Assembly (NCBI GenBank): GCA_003486665.1
Contig: DNGF01000101.1
Location: 12,735 to 18,719 of the forward strand
Reading direction: 5' to 3'
Length of the DNA: 5,985 nucleotides
Origin: Oscillospiraceae bacterium
GTDB lineage: Bacteria > Bacillota > Clostridia > Oscillospirales > Acutalibacteraceae
Shown: positions 1-5,104 of the stretch, piece by piece
Numbering within the stretch: position 1 is the stretch's first letter
Layout of the letters: each line of letters starts with the position of its first letter
Program-made: the position numbers and the translations under genes
Notes under the pieces: model-generated
Told to the model about the DNA's origin: nothing
What the model saw: the letters and a program-made list of their open reading frames with translations, nothing else
The model's database searches: none

Positions 1-1004
1 TTGCAAAGGGCGGCGGAAATCTTCAGCTCATGAGAGCGGAAAGCCCCGGACCCGATGTTGAAAAGCTTGTGCCGAAGTCCAAAAGCACAGCGCGTATTCT
101 CTACGGAATTTACGTTATCATGACGATCGTTGAGATCCTTTTGCTTCGCTGCGGCGGTCTTTCGTTCTTTGAAAGCACAACCTTAAGCTTCGGAACGGCA
201 GGTACCGGCGGATTCGGAATTGTTAATTCAAGCATTGCGGATTACAGTCTATACACACAAATCATTATCGGCGTTTTCATGATGCTTTTCGGCATAAACT
301 TTAACTTCTATTTTCTTCTTTTCTGCGGAAAGCTGAAATCCGCATTCAGAAATGTTGAAGTCAAATCATACATCGGAATAATGTGTACGGCTATCATTCT
401 TATCTCGGTCAATATAAGGCATATGTTCGGCTCGTTTTTCGAGGCTCTGCATCAGTCGGCGTTCCAGGTAAGCTCCGTTATGACGACAACCGGTTACGCA
501 ACGACCGATTTCGACAAATGGCCCGTCTTCAGTAAAACCGTAATGCTCATTGTCATGTGCGTCGGAGCCTGTGCAGGCAGCACCGGCGGCGGTTTTAAGG
601 TATCAAGAATAATAATTCTTGCCAAGTCGGCAAAGCGCGAACTGAAAAGACTCGCTCATCCGCGAAGCGTAAGCGTAATTACCATGGACGGAAAGCGTAT
701 CAGCGATGAAGTCGTAACGGGTACGAACGTGTTCTTCTTTATATATATTGTTATTTTTGTTGTTTCTTTGCTGATCGTTTCAACCGACGGTCAGGATATG
801 ATAACAAATATTTCGGGAGTTATTGCAACGCTTAACAACATCGGTCCCGGACTCGGAAAAGTCGGACCGACAGGTAATTTTTCCGAATTCAGCTGGTACT
901 CCAAGGTGGTATTTATCCTTAATATGCTGCTCGGAAGATTGGAAATTTTCCCGTTCCTCATGTTGTTTACTCCGAAGCTCAAAAGGGCAAAAAAAATAAG
1001 ATAA
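1..1004 (+). CDS. trkH: TrkH/KtrB-family potassium uptake channel subunit, 5'-truncated by window edge
   Basis: This is the membrane subunit of a Trk/Ktr potassium uptake system, which conducts K+ through four pseudo-repeated pore loops and is normally gated by a cytoplasmic TrkA/KtrA nucleotide-binding partner. The frame is open from base 3, so the ATG at base 30 is internal. The RAESPGP segment there matches the loop after the first pore repeat of TrkH, and roughly 150 N-terminal residues should lie upstream. Counting from that ATG, pore filters are visible at 59-63 (TGGFG), 152-158 (TTTGYAT) and 270-276 (NIGPGLG). The glycine-rich intramembrane gating loop GACAGSTGGGFK is at 179-190 and the conserved GRLE near the C-terminus at 302-305. 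Hydrophobic segments alternate with these as expected for the family. The first filter is outside the window. No trkA is in view. An intrinsic terminator follows, so this is the last gene of its transcript. The family call is very secure; Trk versus Ktr subtype is not resolved. Confidence 0.95.
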   Translation, partial: AKGGGNLQLMRAESPGPDVEKLVPKSKSTARILYGIYVIMTIVEILLLRCGGLSFFESTTLSFGTAGTGGFGIVNSSIADYSLYTQIIIGVFMMLFGINFNFYFLLFCGKLKSAFRNVEVKSYIGIMCTAIILISVNIRHMFGSFFEALHQSAFQVSSVMTTTGYATTDFDKWPVFSKTVMLIVMCVGACAGSTGGGFKVSRIIILAKSAKRELKRLAHPRSVSVITMDGKRISDEVVTGTNVFFFIYIVIFVVSLLIVSTDGQDMITNISGVIATLNNIGPGLGKVGPTGNFSEFSWYSKVVFILNMLLGRLEIFPFLMLFTPKLKRAKKIR

Positions 1005-1043
1005 ACGCATTTGGGTGTTAGGCAGTATTAACTTGTTTGGCAG

Positions 1044-1080
1044 AAAAGGCGGCTTGTTCAAATTGAACAGGTCGTTTTTT
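1044..1080 (+). terminator. Intrinsic terminator after trkH
   Basis: The bases fold into a long hairpin. TGTTC at 1055-1059 pairs with GAACA at 1065-1069 around an AAATT loop, and the stem extends outward through G-C, A-T and a few G-U pairs to an A-run at 1044-1047 facing the T-run at 1075-1080. A stem followed by a T-tract 40 bases after the trkH stop is a classic Rho-independent terminator. Confidence 0.85.
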
Positions 1081-1131
1081 CTTTGTAAAAAAGGTCAAAT
1101 TAATCGCAGACAAAAACCGCAGGAACATAAT

Positions 1132-1198
1132 AAAAAGGCTATAATCCACAAACGTCGATTTAATAAACCGACCGAGTGCGGATTATAGCCTTGTTTTA
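1132..1198. terminator. Large 13-bp inverted repeat, probable bidirectional terminator
   Basis: AAGGCTATAATCC at 1135-1147 is perfectly complementary to GGATTATAGCCTT at 1180-1192, with a 32-base loop that contains a weaker inner stem (TCGATTT against AAACCGA). Read on the minus strand the stem is followed by five T residues (1132-1136). Read on the plus strand it is followed by TTGTTTTA-like sequence. It lies between the convergent trkH and the small minus-strand gene, so it can end transcripts from both sides. The loop is longer than in a typical terminator, so it could also be a small palindromic mobile repeat. Confidence 0.65.
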
Positions 1199-1225
1199 TA
1201 AATGCAGCTTTAGAATCATCCTTTT

Positions 1226-1360
1226 TTAATTGTTTCCGCCCACTGAAATCATACCATGCTTCAAAGCGAAAAAGACGTTTTCAAATCCAAATGCGCTAGC
1301 TTTTTCAATTGGTTCACCGTTTAAGCAACATAGCGGTAAATTTCCGCCCTCTTCTGCGGC
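1226..1360 (-). other. Coding-like, start-less reading frame overlapping the 3' end of the small gene (relic or repeat element)
   Basis: On the minus strand a 44-codon open frame runs from just after a stop at 1361-1363 to TAA at 1226-1228. It overlaps the last 40 bases of the upstream gene in another frame. Its translation is balanced and protein-like (it includes GEPIEKASAFGFENVFF and ends ISVGGNN), unlike random intergenic sequence. There is no suitable start codon or ribosome binding site at its beginning. The nine bases TTTCCGCCC (plus strand) occur at 1233-1241 and again at 1341-1349, 108 bases apart and in the same reading phase, encoding GGN near both ends. It could be the tail of a decayed gene, part of a dispersed intergenic repeat, or chance. 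I recognise no protein family. Confidence 0.3.
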
Positions 1361-1569
1361 TTAGGCTGCTCGCTCTGACGGCGTGCCTGCTGAGCCGCAC
1401 GCTTTTTTGCGATAGCCTTTTTGCGCTTGCGGATATAAATTCTCTTAGCGATAAGACGAATAACCTTATCCTCAAAATCAATAAATTTCTGCTCATGGAG
1501 AACCCCGTATATTACAAATAATACAAAGGCAAGCTCAATCAAAGTTCTTATTGCAAATGCTGTTGACAT
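1321..1569 (-). CDS. Small basic single-pass membrane protein, putatively SOS-regulated, unknown function
   Basis: This is an 82-residue protein that I do not recognise as a named family. Residues 9-24 (rich in Leu, Val, Phe and Ile) form one probable membrane segment close to the N-terminus. An acidic/aromatic stretch follows (FIDFED, 29-34), and then a strongly basic, probably helical tail from 38 to 74 with many Lys/Arg and Ala/Gln residues. The positive-inside rule suggests that the tail is cytoplasmic. Gene status is well supported: a perfect AGGAGGT ribosome binding site (1577-1583) sits 7 bases before the ATG, and a near-consensus promoter lies upstream. A match to the Gram-positive LexA box overlaps the transcript start region, so induction by DNA damage is likely. 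In size and layout it resembles SOS-induced division inhibitors or membrane toxins, but the YneA/SosA proteins have an external C-terminal part, so any functional parallel is inference. The last residues (AEIYRYVA) may come from an adjoining repeat. Confidence 0.8.
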   Translation of the reverse strand: MSTAFAIRTLIELAFVLFVIYGVLHEQKFIDFEDKVIRLIAKRIYIRKRKKAIAKKRAAQQARRQSEQPKPQKRAEIYRYVA

Positions 1570-1576
1570 AATAATT

Positions 1577-1583
1577 ACCTCCT
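1577..1583 (-). promoter_or_regulatory. Strong ribosome binding site of the small membrane protein gene
   Basis: AGGAGGT on the minus strand is fully complementary to the 16S rRNA 3' end and lies 7 bases before the ATG. It fixes the start of the small gene and supports efficient translation once the gene is transcribed. Confidence 0.85.
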
Positions 1584-1591
1584 GAATTCAA

Positions 1592-1612
1592 CCGAACGTT
1601 TTCCGAACGTTT
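1592..1612. repeat. Direct repeat CCGAACGTTT, two copies 11 bp apart
   Basis: CCGAACGTTT occurs at 1592-1601 and 1603-1612 on the plus strand, one helical turn apart, in the untranslated leader of the small gene. The second copy forms part of the putative LexA box. The first copy carries only one GAAC half and could be an auxiliary half-site. Confidence 0.6.
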
Positions 1613-1617
1613 GTTCT
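1604..1617. promoter_or_regulatory. Putative LexA/DinR SOS box (operator)
   Basis: On the minus strand the sequence is AGAACAAACGTTCG. This matches the Bacillus-type SOS box CGAACRNRYGTTCG at 13 of 14 positions, including the invariant GAAC-N4-GTTC core. It lies about 12 to 25 bases downstream of the -10 hexamer, so bound LexA would cover the transcription start region and block expression, as at known SOS promoters. The match is seen directly; LexA binding is inferred. Confidence 0.65.
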
Positions 1618-1628
1618 TTACAAGTCAT

Positions 1629-1656
1629 ATTATAACAGATTTTTTTCATTTGTCAA
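1629..1656 (-). promoter_or_regulatory. Near-consensus sigma-A promoter for the small membrane protein gene
   Basis: On the minus strand, TTGACA (1651-1656) and TATAAT (1629-1634) are both perfect hexamers separated by 16 bases with an A-run inside the spacer. Transcription should start near 1622, giving a leader of about 50 bases. Such a strong unregulated promoter fits a gene held off by a repressor. Confidence 0.85.
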
Positions 1657-1657
1657 C

Positions 1658-1668
1658 ACATTTGTTCG
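1658..1668. promoter_or_regulatory. Possible second, degenerate LexA half-site upstream of the -35
   Basis: On the minus strand CGAACAAATGT matches the first 11 positions of the SOS box consensus (CGAACRNRYGT), but the remaining three bases do not match. It begins immediately upstream of the -35 element. Together with the better box at 1604-1617 it would bracket the promoter about 50 bases apart. Confidence 0.35.
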
Positions 1669-1703
1669 ATTATTTTTACTTTTACAGTCCTGTTTTGCGG
1701 ACT

Positions 1704-2705
1704 TTACACAAGTTTTTTTGAATTTTCAAGTAAAATTTGATTATCAAGCGATCCATCGGCAAAAAATTCACTGATATTTTCAAGAGTTGTCGAAGCAATG
1801 TTCGTCAGTGCCTCCCCTGTCAGGAATCCCTGGTGAGAGGTAACGATAACGTTCGGCAGACAAATAAGCCTCGTCAGAATATCATCCTTGACTATTGTGG
1901 AAGAATTATCCTCATAGAAAAGGTCGGACTCCTCCTCGTAAACATCAAGACAGGCGCCGCCTATTTTTTCATTTAGCAATCCGTAAAGCAGTGCTTCACT
2001 GTCGATAAGCGCACCTCTGGAAGTATTAACTATAAATACGCCGCTCTTCATTTTATCAATGCTTTTCGCGTTTATCAGGTGTCTTGTGGAAGAATTAAGC
2101 GGACAATGAAGCGATATCACGTCCGATTGACCGAGCAGAGTATCAAGATCGACATACTCGGCAAATGCGTTGCTCGGAAAAACATCATAGGCAAGAACCC
2201 TTGTACCGAATCCGCGGCAAATATCAATGAAAGCGCTTCCGATTTTTCCCGTTCCGATAACTCCTACTGTTTTTCCGTGAAGATCAAAGCCCGTCAGACC
2301 GTTCAGACTGAAATTAAAATCCCTTGTCCTTAAAAAAGCCTTGTGCGTTCTTCGGTTAAGCGTGAGCAAAAGCGCCATTGCGTGCTCTGCAACGGCATGG
2401 GGCGAATATGCCGGTACTCTGACAACGGGAATTTTACCGTCGGCATATCGGATATCAACGTTATTGTAGCCCGCACAGCGCATCGCAATCAACCGCACTC
2501 CGAGCTTATGCAGGGCATCAATCGCGGGTGCGGAAACATCATCATTTACAAAGGCGCAAACCGCGTCCGAACCTTCCGCAAGCTTTGCCGTGCGTGCGCT
2601 GAGCTTCGTTTCGAAATAATTTATCGTAAAGCCGTACTGCTCGTTTATTAAGTCAAAATATTTTCTGTCATACGGCTTTGTATCATAAAAGCTGATCGTT
2701 ATCAT
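1704..2705 (-). CDS. ldhA: D-lactate dehydrogenase (NAD-dependent, fermentative, LdhA type)
   Basis: This cytoplasmic enzyme reduces pyruvate to D-lactate with NADH, regenerating NAD+ in fermentation. The 333 residues match the length and pattern of E. coli LdhA along the whole chain, including FVNDD near 52-56, RCAGYNNVD at 76-84, VPAYSPHAVAEHA at 97-109 and NFSLNGLTGF at 131-140. The Rossmann motif GTGKIG is at 151-156 with the NAD-selective Asp174 after the second strand. The catalytic set of D-2-hydroxyacid dehydrogenases is complete: Arg230 in NTSRGALID, Glu259 in the DVYEEE loop and His291 in TSHQGFLTGEA. The start is supported by GGAGG (plus 2713-2717) 7 bases upstream. It lies 44 bases after pdp on the same strand with no visible terminator or promoter between them, so it is probably co-transcribed. 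Another 2-hydroxyacid specificity is possible but less likely given the LdhA-specific segments. Confidence 0.92.
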   Translation of the reverse strand: MITISFYDTKPYDRKYFDLINEQYGFTINYFETKLSARTAKLAEGSDAVCAFVNDDVSAPAIDALHKLGVRLIAMRCAGYNNVDIRYADGKIPVVRVPAYSPHAVAEHAMALLLTLNRRTHKAFLRTRDFNFSLNGLTGFDLHGKTVGVIGTGKIGSAFIDICRGFGTRVLAYDVFPSNAFAEYVDLDTLLGQSDVISLHCPLNSSTRHLINAKSIDKMKSGVFIVNTSRGALIDSEALLYGLLNEKIGGACLDVYEEESDLFYEDNSSTIVKDDILTRLICLPNVIVTSHQGFLTGEALTNIASTTLENISEFFADGSLDNQILLENSKKLV

Positions 2706-2749
2706 ATAACTCCCTCCGGAATTAGCATAAACGGTCAGCTTTTATTTAT

Positions 2750-4051
2750 TCATTTAATTATTTTATATATGAGCTTTTGTGCCTGAGGCTTTTCGTTTCC
2801 GAATTCGAAGGCGCTAAAAAATTCCTGCTTTGCTTCTTCGATCTTGCTTTCGTCATCGGTATAGAATATCGCCAGTGTTTCTCCTTTTTTCACATGATCG
2901 CCCGTTTTCTTTTTGAGGACAATACCTGCGCTCGGATCTATCGGATCACCCTTTTTCTCACGTCCCGCACCGAGAACAACGGAAGCAATTCCAATTTTTT
3001 CGGCATCCGTGTGTTCAATATATCCGTCACGCTCCGAAAAGATCTCTGCTGTAAATCCGGGCTGTTTAAAGAGCGAATAATCGTCAACAACCCCTGCGTT
3101 GCCGCACTGCGCCGAAATCATGTCGCGCAGCTTATTAAGCGCAGATCCGTTTTCAATCGCGCCCTTCGCCATTGCATAACAGGCTTCTTCATCCTGACCC
3201 GTTACCTGACAGAGCATCTGCGCCGCAAGCGTAAGGCAAACCTCGGTCAGGTCGCTTTCGCCCTCGCCCTTGAGCGTTTTTATCGCTTCAATAACCTCCA
3301 GTGAATTACCGACTGAATCACCGAGCGGAATGTCCATATTCGTAATAACAGCAGTCACGCTTCTGCCTGCCGCGTTTCCGATTGAAACCATCTCTTTTGC
3401 CAAAGCTTCGGAATCCTCAACGGTTTTCATGAACGCTCCGCTGCCCGTTTTGACATCGAGAACAATTCCCCTTGAGCCTGCGGCAAGCTTTTTGCTCATT
3501 ATGCTTGACGCAATAAGAGGTATGCTCTCCACCGTTGCCGTTACATCGCGCAGTGCATATATTTTTTTATCCGCCGGTGCAAGCTCGCCTGTCTGACCGA
3601 CAATGCAAAGTCCGATTTCATTGACCTGCTTTATAAATTCATCGGGATCAAGCTCGGTTCTGAAGCCCGGAATCGCTTCAAGCTTATCGACTGTACCTCC
3701 GGTATGTCCGAGTCCCCTGCCGCTCATCTTCGCGACCTTGCCGCCGCACGCGGCAACAATCGGCGCAACTATCAGTGAGGTTTTATCGCCCACGCCGCCC
3801 GTGCTGTGCTTATCGACCGTAAAGCCGTCAATGCTGCTGAGGTCGATCCGGTCGCCCGACTCAGCCATTGCGAGCGTAAGCGCCGAGGTTTCTCTTGCCG
3901 TCATGCCCTGAAAATATACAGCCATACAGAACGCCGCAGCCTGATAATCGGGAATACTTCCGTCCGTGTAGCCCTTGACAAAGAAGCGGATCTCCTCTTC
4001 CGTAAGCTCGCCGCCGTTGCGTTTCTTATGAATAACATCGTACATTCGCAT
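2750..4051 (-). CDS. pdp: Pyrimidine-nucleoside phosphorylase
   Basis: This cytoplasmic enzyme cleaves uridine, thymidine or deoxyuridine with phosphate to the base and (deoxy)ribose-1-phosphate, in pyrimidine nucleoside salvage and catabolism. The length of 433 residues equals that of Bacillus Pdp. The phosphate-binding DKHSTGGVGD is at 80-89 and the family signature SGRGLGHTGGTVDKLE at 110-125. The base-binding residues equivalent to E. coli DeoA Arg171, Ser186 and Lys190 are Arg168, Ser183 and Lys187. Residue 108 is Lys, as in Pdp enzymes that accept uridine; strict thymidine phosphorylases have Met there (from memory of the family). The C-terminal domain with GREKKGDPIDPSAG and KKKTGDHVKKGE is intact. 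ATG 4051 is preceded by an AAAGGATG ribosome binding site; the ATG two codons later is a less likely start. It sits 48 bases after the DUF4186 gene and 44 before ldhA. No deoC, deoB or nucleoside transporter is in view. Confidence 0.94.
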   Translation of the reverse strand: MRMYDVIHKKRNGGELTEEEIRFFVKGYTDGSIPDYQAAAFCMAVYFQGMTARETSALTLAMAESGDRIDLSSIDGFTVDKHSTGGVGDKTSLIVAPIVAACGGKVAKMSGRGLGHTGGTVDKLEAIPGFRTELDPDEFIKQVNEIGLCIVGQTGELAPADKKIYALRDVTATVESIPLIASSIMSKKLAAGSRGIVLDVKTGSGAFMKTVEDSEALAKEMVSIGNAAGRSVTAVITNMDIPLGDSVGNSLEVIEAIKTLKGEGESDLTEVCLTLAAQMLCQVTGQDEEACYAMAKGAIENGSALNKLRDMISAQCGNAGVVDDYSLFKQPGFTAEIFSERDGYIEHTDAEKIGIASVVLGAGREKKGDPIDPSAGIVLKKKTGDHVKKGETLAIFYTDDESKIEEAKQEFFSAFEFGNEKPQAQKLIYKIIK

Positions 4052-4099
4052 AATTTCTCATCCTTTAAAGATAATGTTTATCAACCGAAAAAAGCTTTT

Positions 4100-4465
4100 T
4101 CAAGACTTTTTAGCTATGTATTCTCTTTCGATCCATGCCATCAGAAGATTTACTATCTTCCGCTGTTCCGTTTCTGTCAGCGCTCTGCCCTGCGGAACTC
4201 TGTACCATTTATTAAGACAGCCGCGGCAGCAGCAGGCACAGGCGTGCTGGGCAGTAAAAACAGGATGGCCTCTCATCGGCGTCTGCTTGCCGTCATTCGG
4301 AATTGCGGCAGGAGCAAGACGTTTCGCGACGAAATCGGCGGCATGGAAACGGATCGTTTCAAGTCCCTTTTCATCAATATAATCAATGTCTTTTTTTGTC
4401 AGATGAAAGCCGGAACGAAATTTTGATTTTTGAAGTTTGGCTAAAGCCTCATCAATAGTCTGCAT
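4100..4465 (-). CDS. DUF4186 family protein, Cys/His-rich, unknown function
   Basis: A 121-residue soluble protein that I recognise from its pattern as DUF4186: KGLETIRFHAADFVAKRLAPA (34-54), NDGKQTPMRGHPVFTAQHACACCCRGCL (57-84) and a C-terminal helix with MAWIERE. The family has no established function. A dense set of possible metal ligands is visible: His67, His74, Cys76, Cys78, Cys79, Cys80 and Cys83, suggesting a zinc- or iron-binding site, which is inference. There is no signal peptide or membrane segment. The ATG lies 3 bases after the stop of the DUF1003 gene, and its weak ribosome binding site (AAGGA) is inside the end of that gene, so translation is probably coupled and the two are co-transcribed. 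The length is typical for the family. Confidence 0.85.
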   Translation of the reverse strand: MQTIDEALAKLQKSKFRSGFHLTKKDIDYIDEKGLETIRFHAADFVAKRLAPAAIPNDGKQTPMRGHPVFTAQHACACCCRGCLNKWYRVPQGRALTETEQRKIVNLLMAWIEREYIAKKS

Positions 4466-4468
4466 GAT

Positions 4469-4975
4469 TTATTCTTCCTTGTTTTTTCCCTGCTTTTCAT
4501 CTCTAATGAGTTTTTCAAGCATAACCTGCTTTGCGATTATTTTATTCATTTTATCGTGAATATCCTCAATCATTATTTCCGTCTTAAGATTTACCTTATA
4601 GTCGTTTTCGGCGCGGCGGCGGTCCTTCTCCTCCTGACGGTTCTGACTCATCATAATGAGCGGAGCCTGAATCGCGGCAACGCAGGAAAGAACAAGATTG
4701 AGCAAGATAAACGGATACGGATCAAACGCCCTCTTTGCAAGTAAAACGTTGCCCACCATCCATAAAATCAGTACAGCTGTAAATGAAAATATAAATGCCC
4801 AGCTTCCCGCAAATTTTGCAATTTTATCAGCCGCGCGCTGACCTGCGGTGTATTTTTCCTTTTGCGGATTTGCCGATATTTTACTGTCGGCAAGCATATT
4901 AAGTATTTCCTCATCGGTCATATCGTGTTTAACATCGGAAATTATTTCTCTTACAAGCTTCTTATTTGATTTCAC
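4469..4975 (-). CDS. DUF1003 family membrane protein
   Basis: A 168-residue protein with the DUF1003 core: GSWAFIFSF at the start of a first membrane segment (about 57-79), FDPYPFILLNLVLS (84-97) leading into a second segment (about 87-109), then APLIMMSQNRQEEKDRRRAENDYKVNLKTE (104-133), the most conserved part of the family. The tail from about 113 to 165 is highly charged and likely forms a cytoplasmic coiled coil. The function of DUF1003 is not established. The N-terminal 45 residues are charged and carry no Cys-rich module, so this is the short form. It is the first gene of the minus-strand run and has its own promoter. The start is the only in-frame candidate near a ribosome binding site, but the AGGAG lies 14 bases upstream, which is unusually far. 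Confidence 0.9.
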   Translation of the reverse strand: MKSNKKLVREIISDVKHDMTDEEILNMLADSKISANPQKEKYTAGQRAADKIAKFAGSWAFIFSFTAVLILWMVGNVLLAKRAFDPYPFILLNLVLSCVAAIQAPLIMMSQNRQEEKDRRRAENDYKVNLKTEIMIEDIHDKMNKIIAKQVMLEKLIRDEKQGKNKEE

Positions 4976-4989
4976 AGGAATACGCTCCT

Positions 4990-4994
4990 TTCGG
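4990..4994 (-). promoter_or_regulatory. Unusually distant ribosome binding site of the DUF1003 gene
   Basis: On the minus strand AAAGGAG is followed by 14 bases before ATG 4975, against the usual 5 to 9. No in-frame ATG, GTG or TTG lies closer. The bases AGGA and TCCT in between can form a small 4-bp hairpin that would partly hide the site. Confidence 0.5.
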
Positions 4995-5007
4995 TTTCAC
5001 TGAATTG

Positions 5008-5036
5008 ATTATAGCATATCTTTTCCGATTTTTCCA
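5008..5036 (-). promoter_or_regulatory. Probable promoter of the DUF1003-DUF4186-pdp-ldhA gene run
   Basis: On the minus strand TATAAT (5008-5013) is a perfect -10 element. Seventeen bases upstream is TGGAAA (5031-5036), which matches the -35 consensus at 4 of 6 positions. The -10 lies 32 bases from the start codon. No equally good promoter is seen in the gaps before DUF4186, pdp or ldhA. Confidence 0.6.
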
Positions 5037-5042
5037 GTAGCA

Positions 5043-5072
5043 TTGACAACAGCTTTCATGATGTGATAAAAT
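5043..5072 (+). promoter_or_regulatory. Promoter of the short-chain dehydrogenase gene
   Basis: A perfect TTGACA (5043-5048) is followed after 18 bases by TAAAAT (5067-5072), which matches the -10 at 5 of 6 positions and is preceded by TGA, an extended -10 arrangement. It is back to back with the minus-strand promoter at 5008-5036, so the two genes are transcribed divergently from a 129-base region. Confidence 0.65.
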
Positions 5073-5104
5073 TTTACAAAACTACAGATCAGAGGTAATG
5101 CAAA

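Noticed and set aside
30..32. ATG at base 30 as the start of the potassium transporter gene
   Set aside because: The frame is open to the left window edge, and the protein from this ATG lacks the first pore repeat. The residues at this point match an internal loop of TrkH, so the gene is cut by the window rather than short.
1314..1496. Alternative minus-strand frame of 60 codons inside the small gene
   Set aside because: It has no ribosome binding site and a low-complexity Arg/Leu/Ser-rich translation, while the overlapping frame 1321-1569 has a perfect ribosome binding site, a promoter and a membrane segment.
1309..1521. Plus-strand 70-codon frame opposite the small gene
   Set aside because: It has no ribosome binding site or promoter and mirrors the real gene on the other strand.
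1686..1703. AGTCC/GGACT hairpin after ldhA as a terminator
   Set aside because: The stem is only 5 bp with an 8-base loop, and on the minus strand it is followed by GTAAAAG rather than a T-tract, so I do not call it.
4085..4100. GAAAAAGCTTTTTTC palindrome between the DUF4186 gene and pdp as a terminator
   Set aside because: It has no GC-rich stem and almost no loop. It would fold poorly, and the gap is only 48 bases within a same-strand run.
2777..4426. Several long plus-strand frames opposite pdp and the DUF4186 gene
   Set aside because: They lie antisense to strongly recognisable families, lack ribosome binding sites and have no family resemblance.
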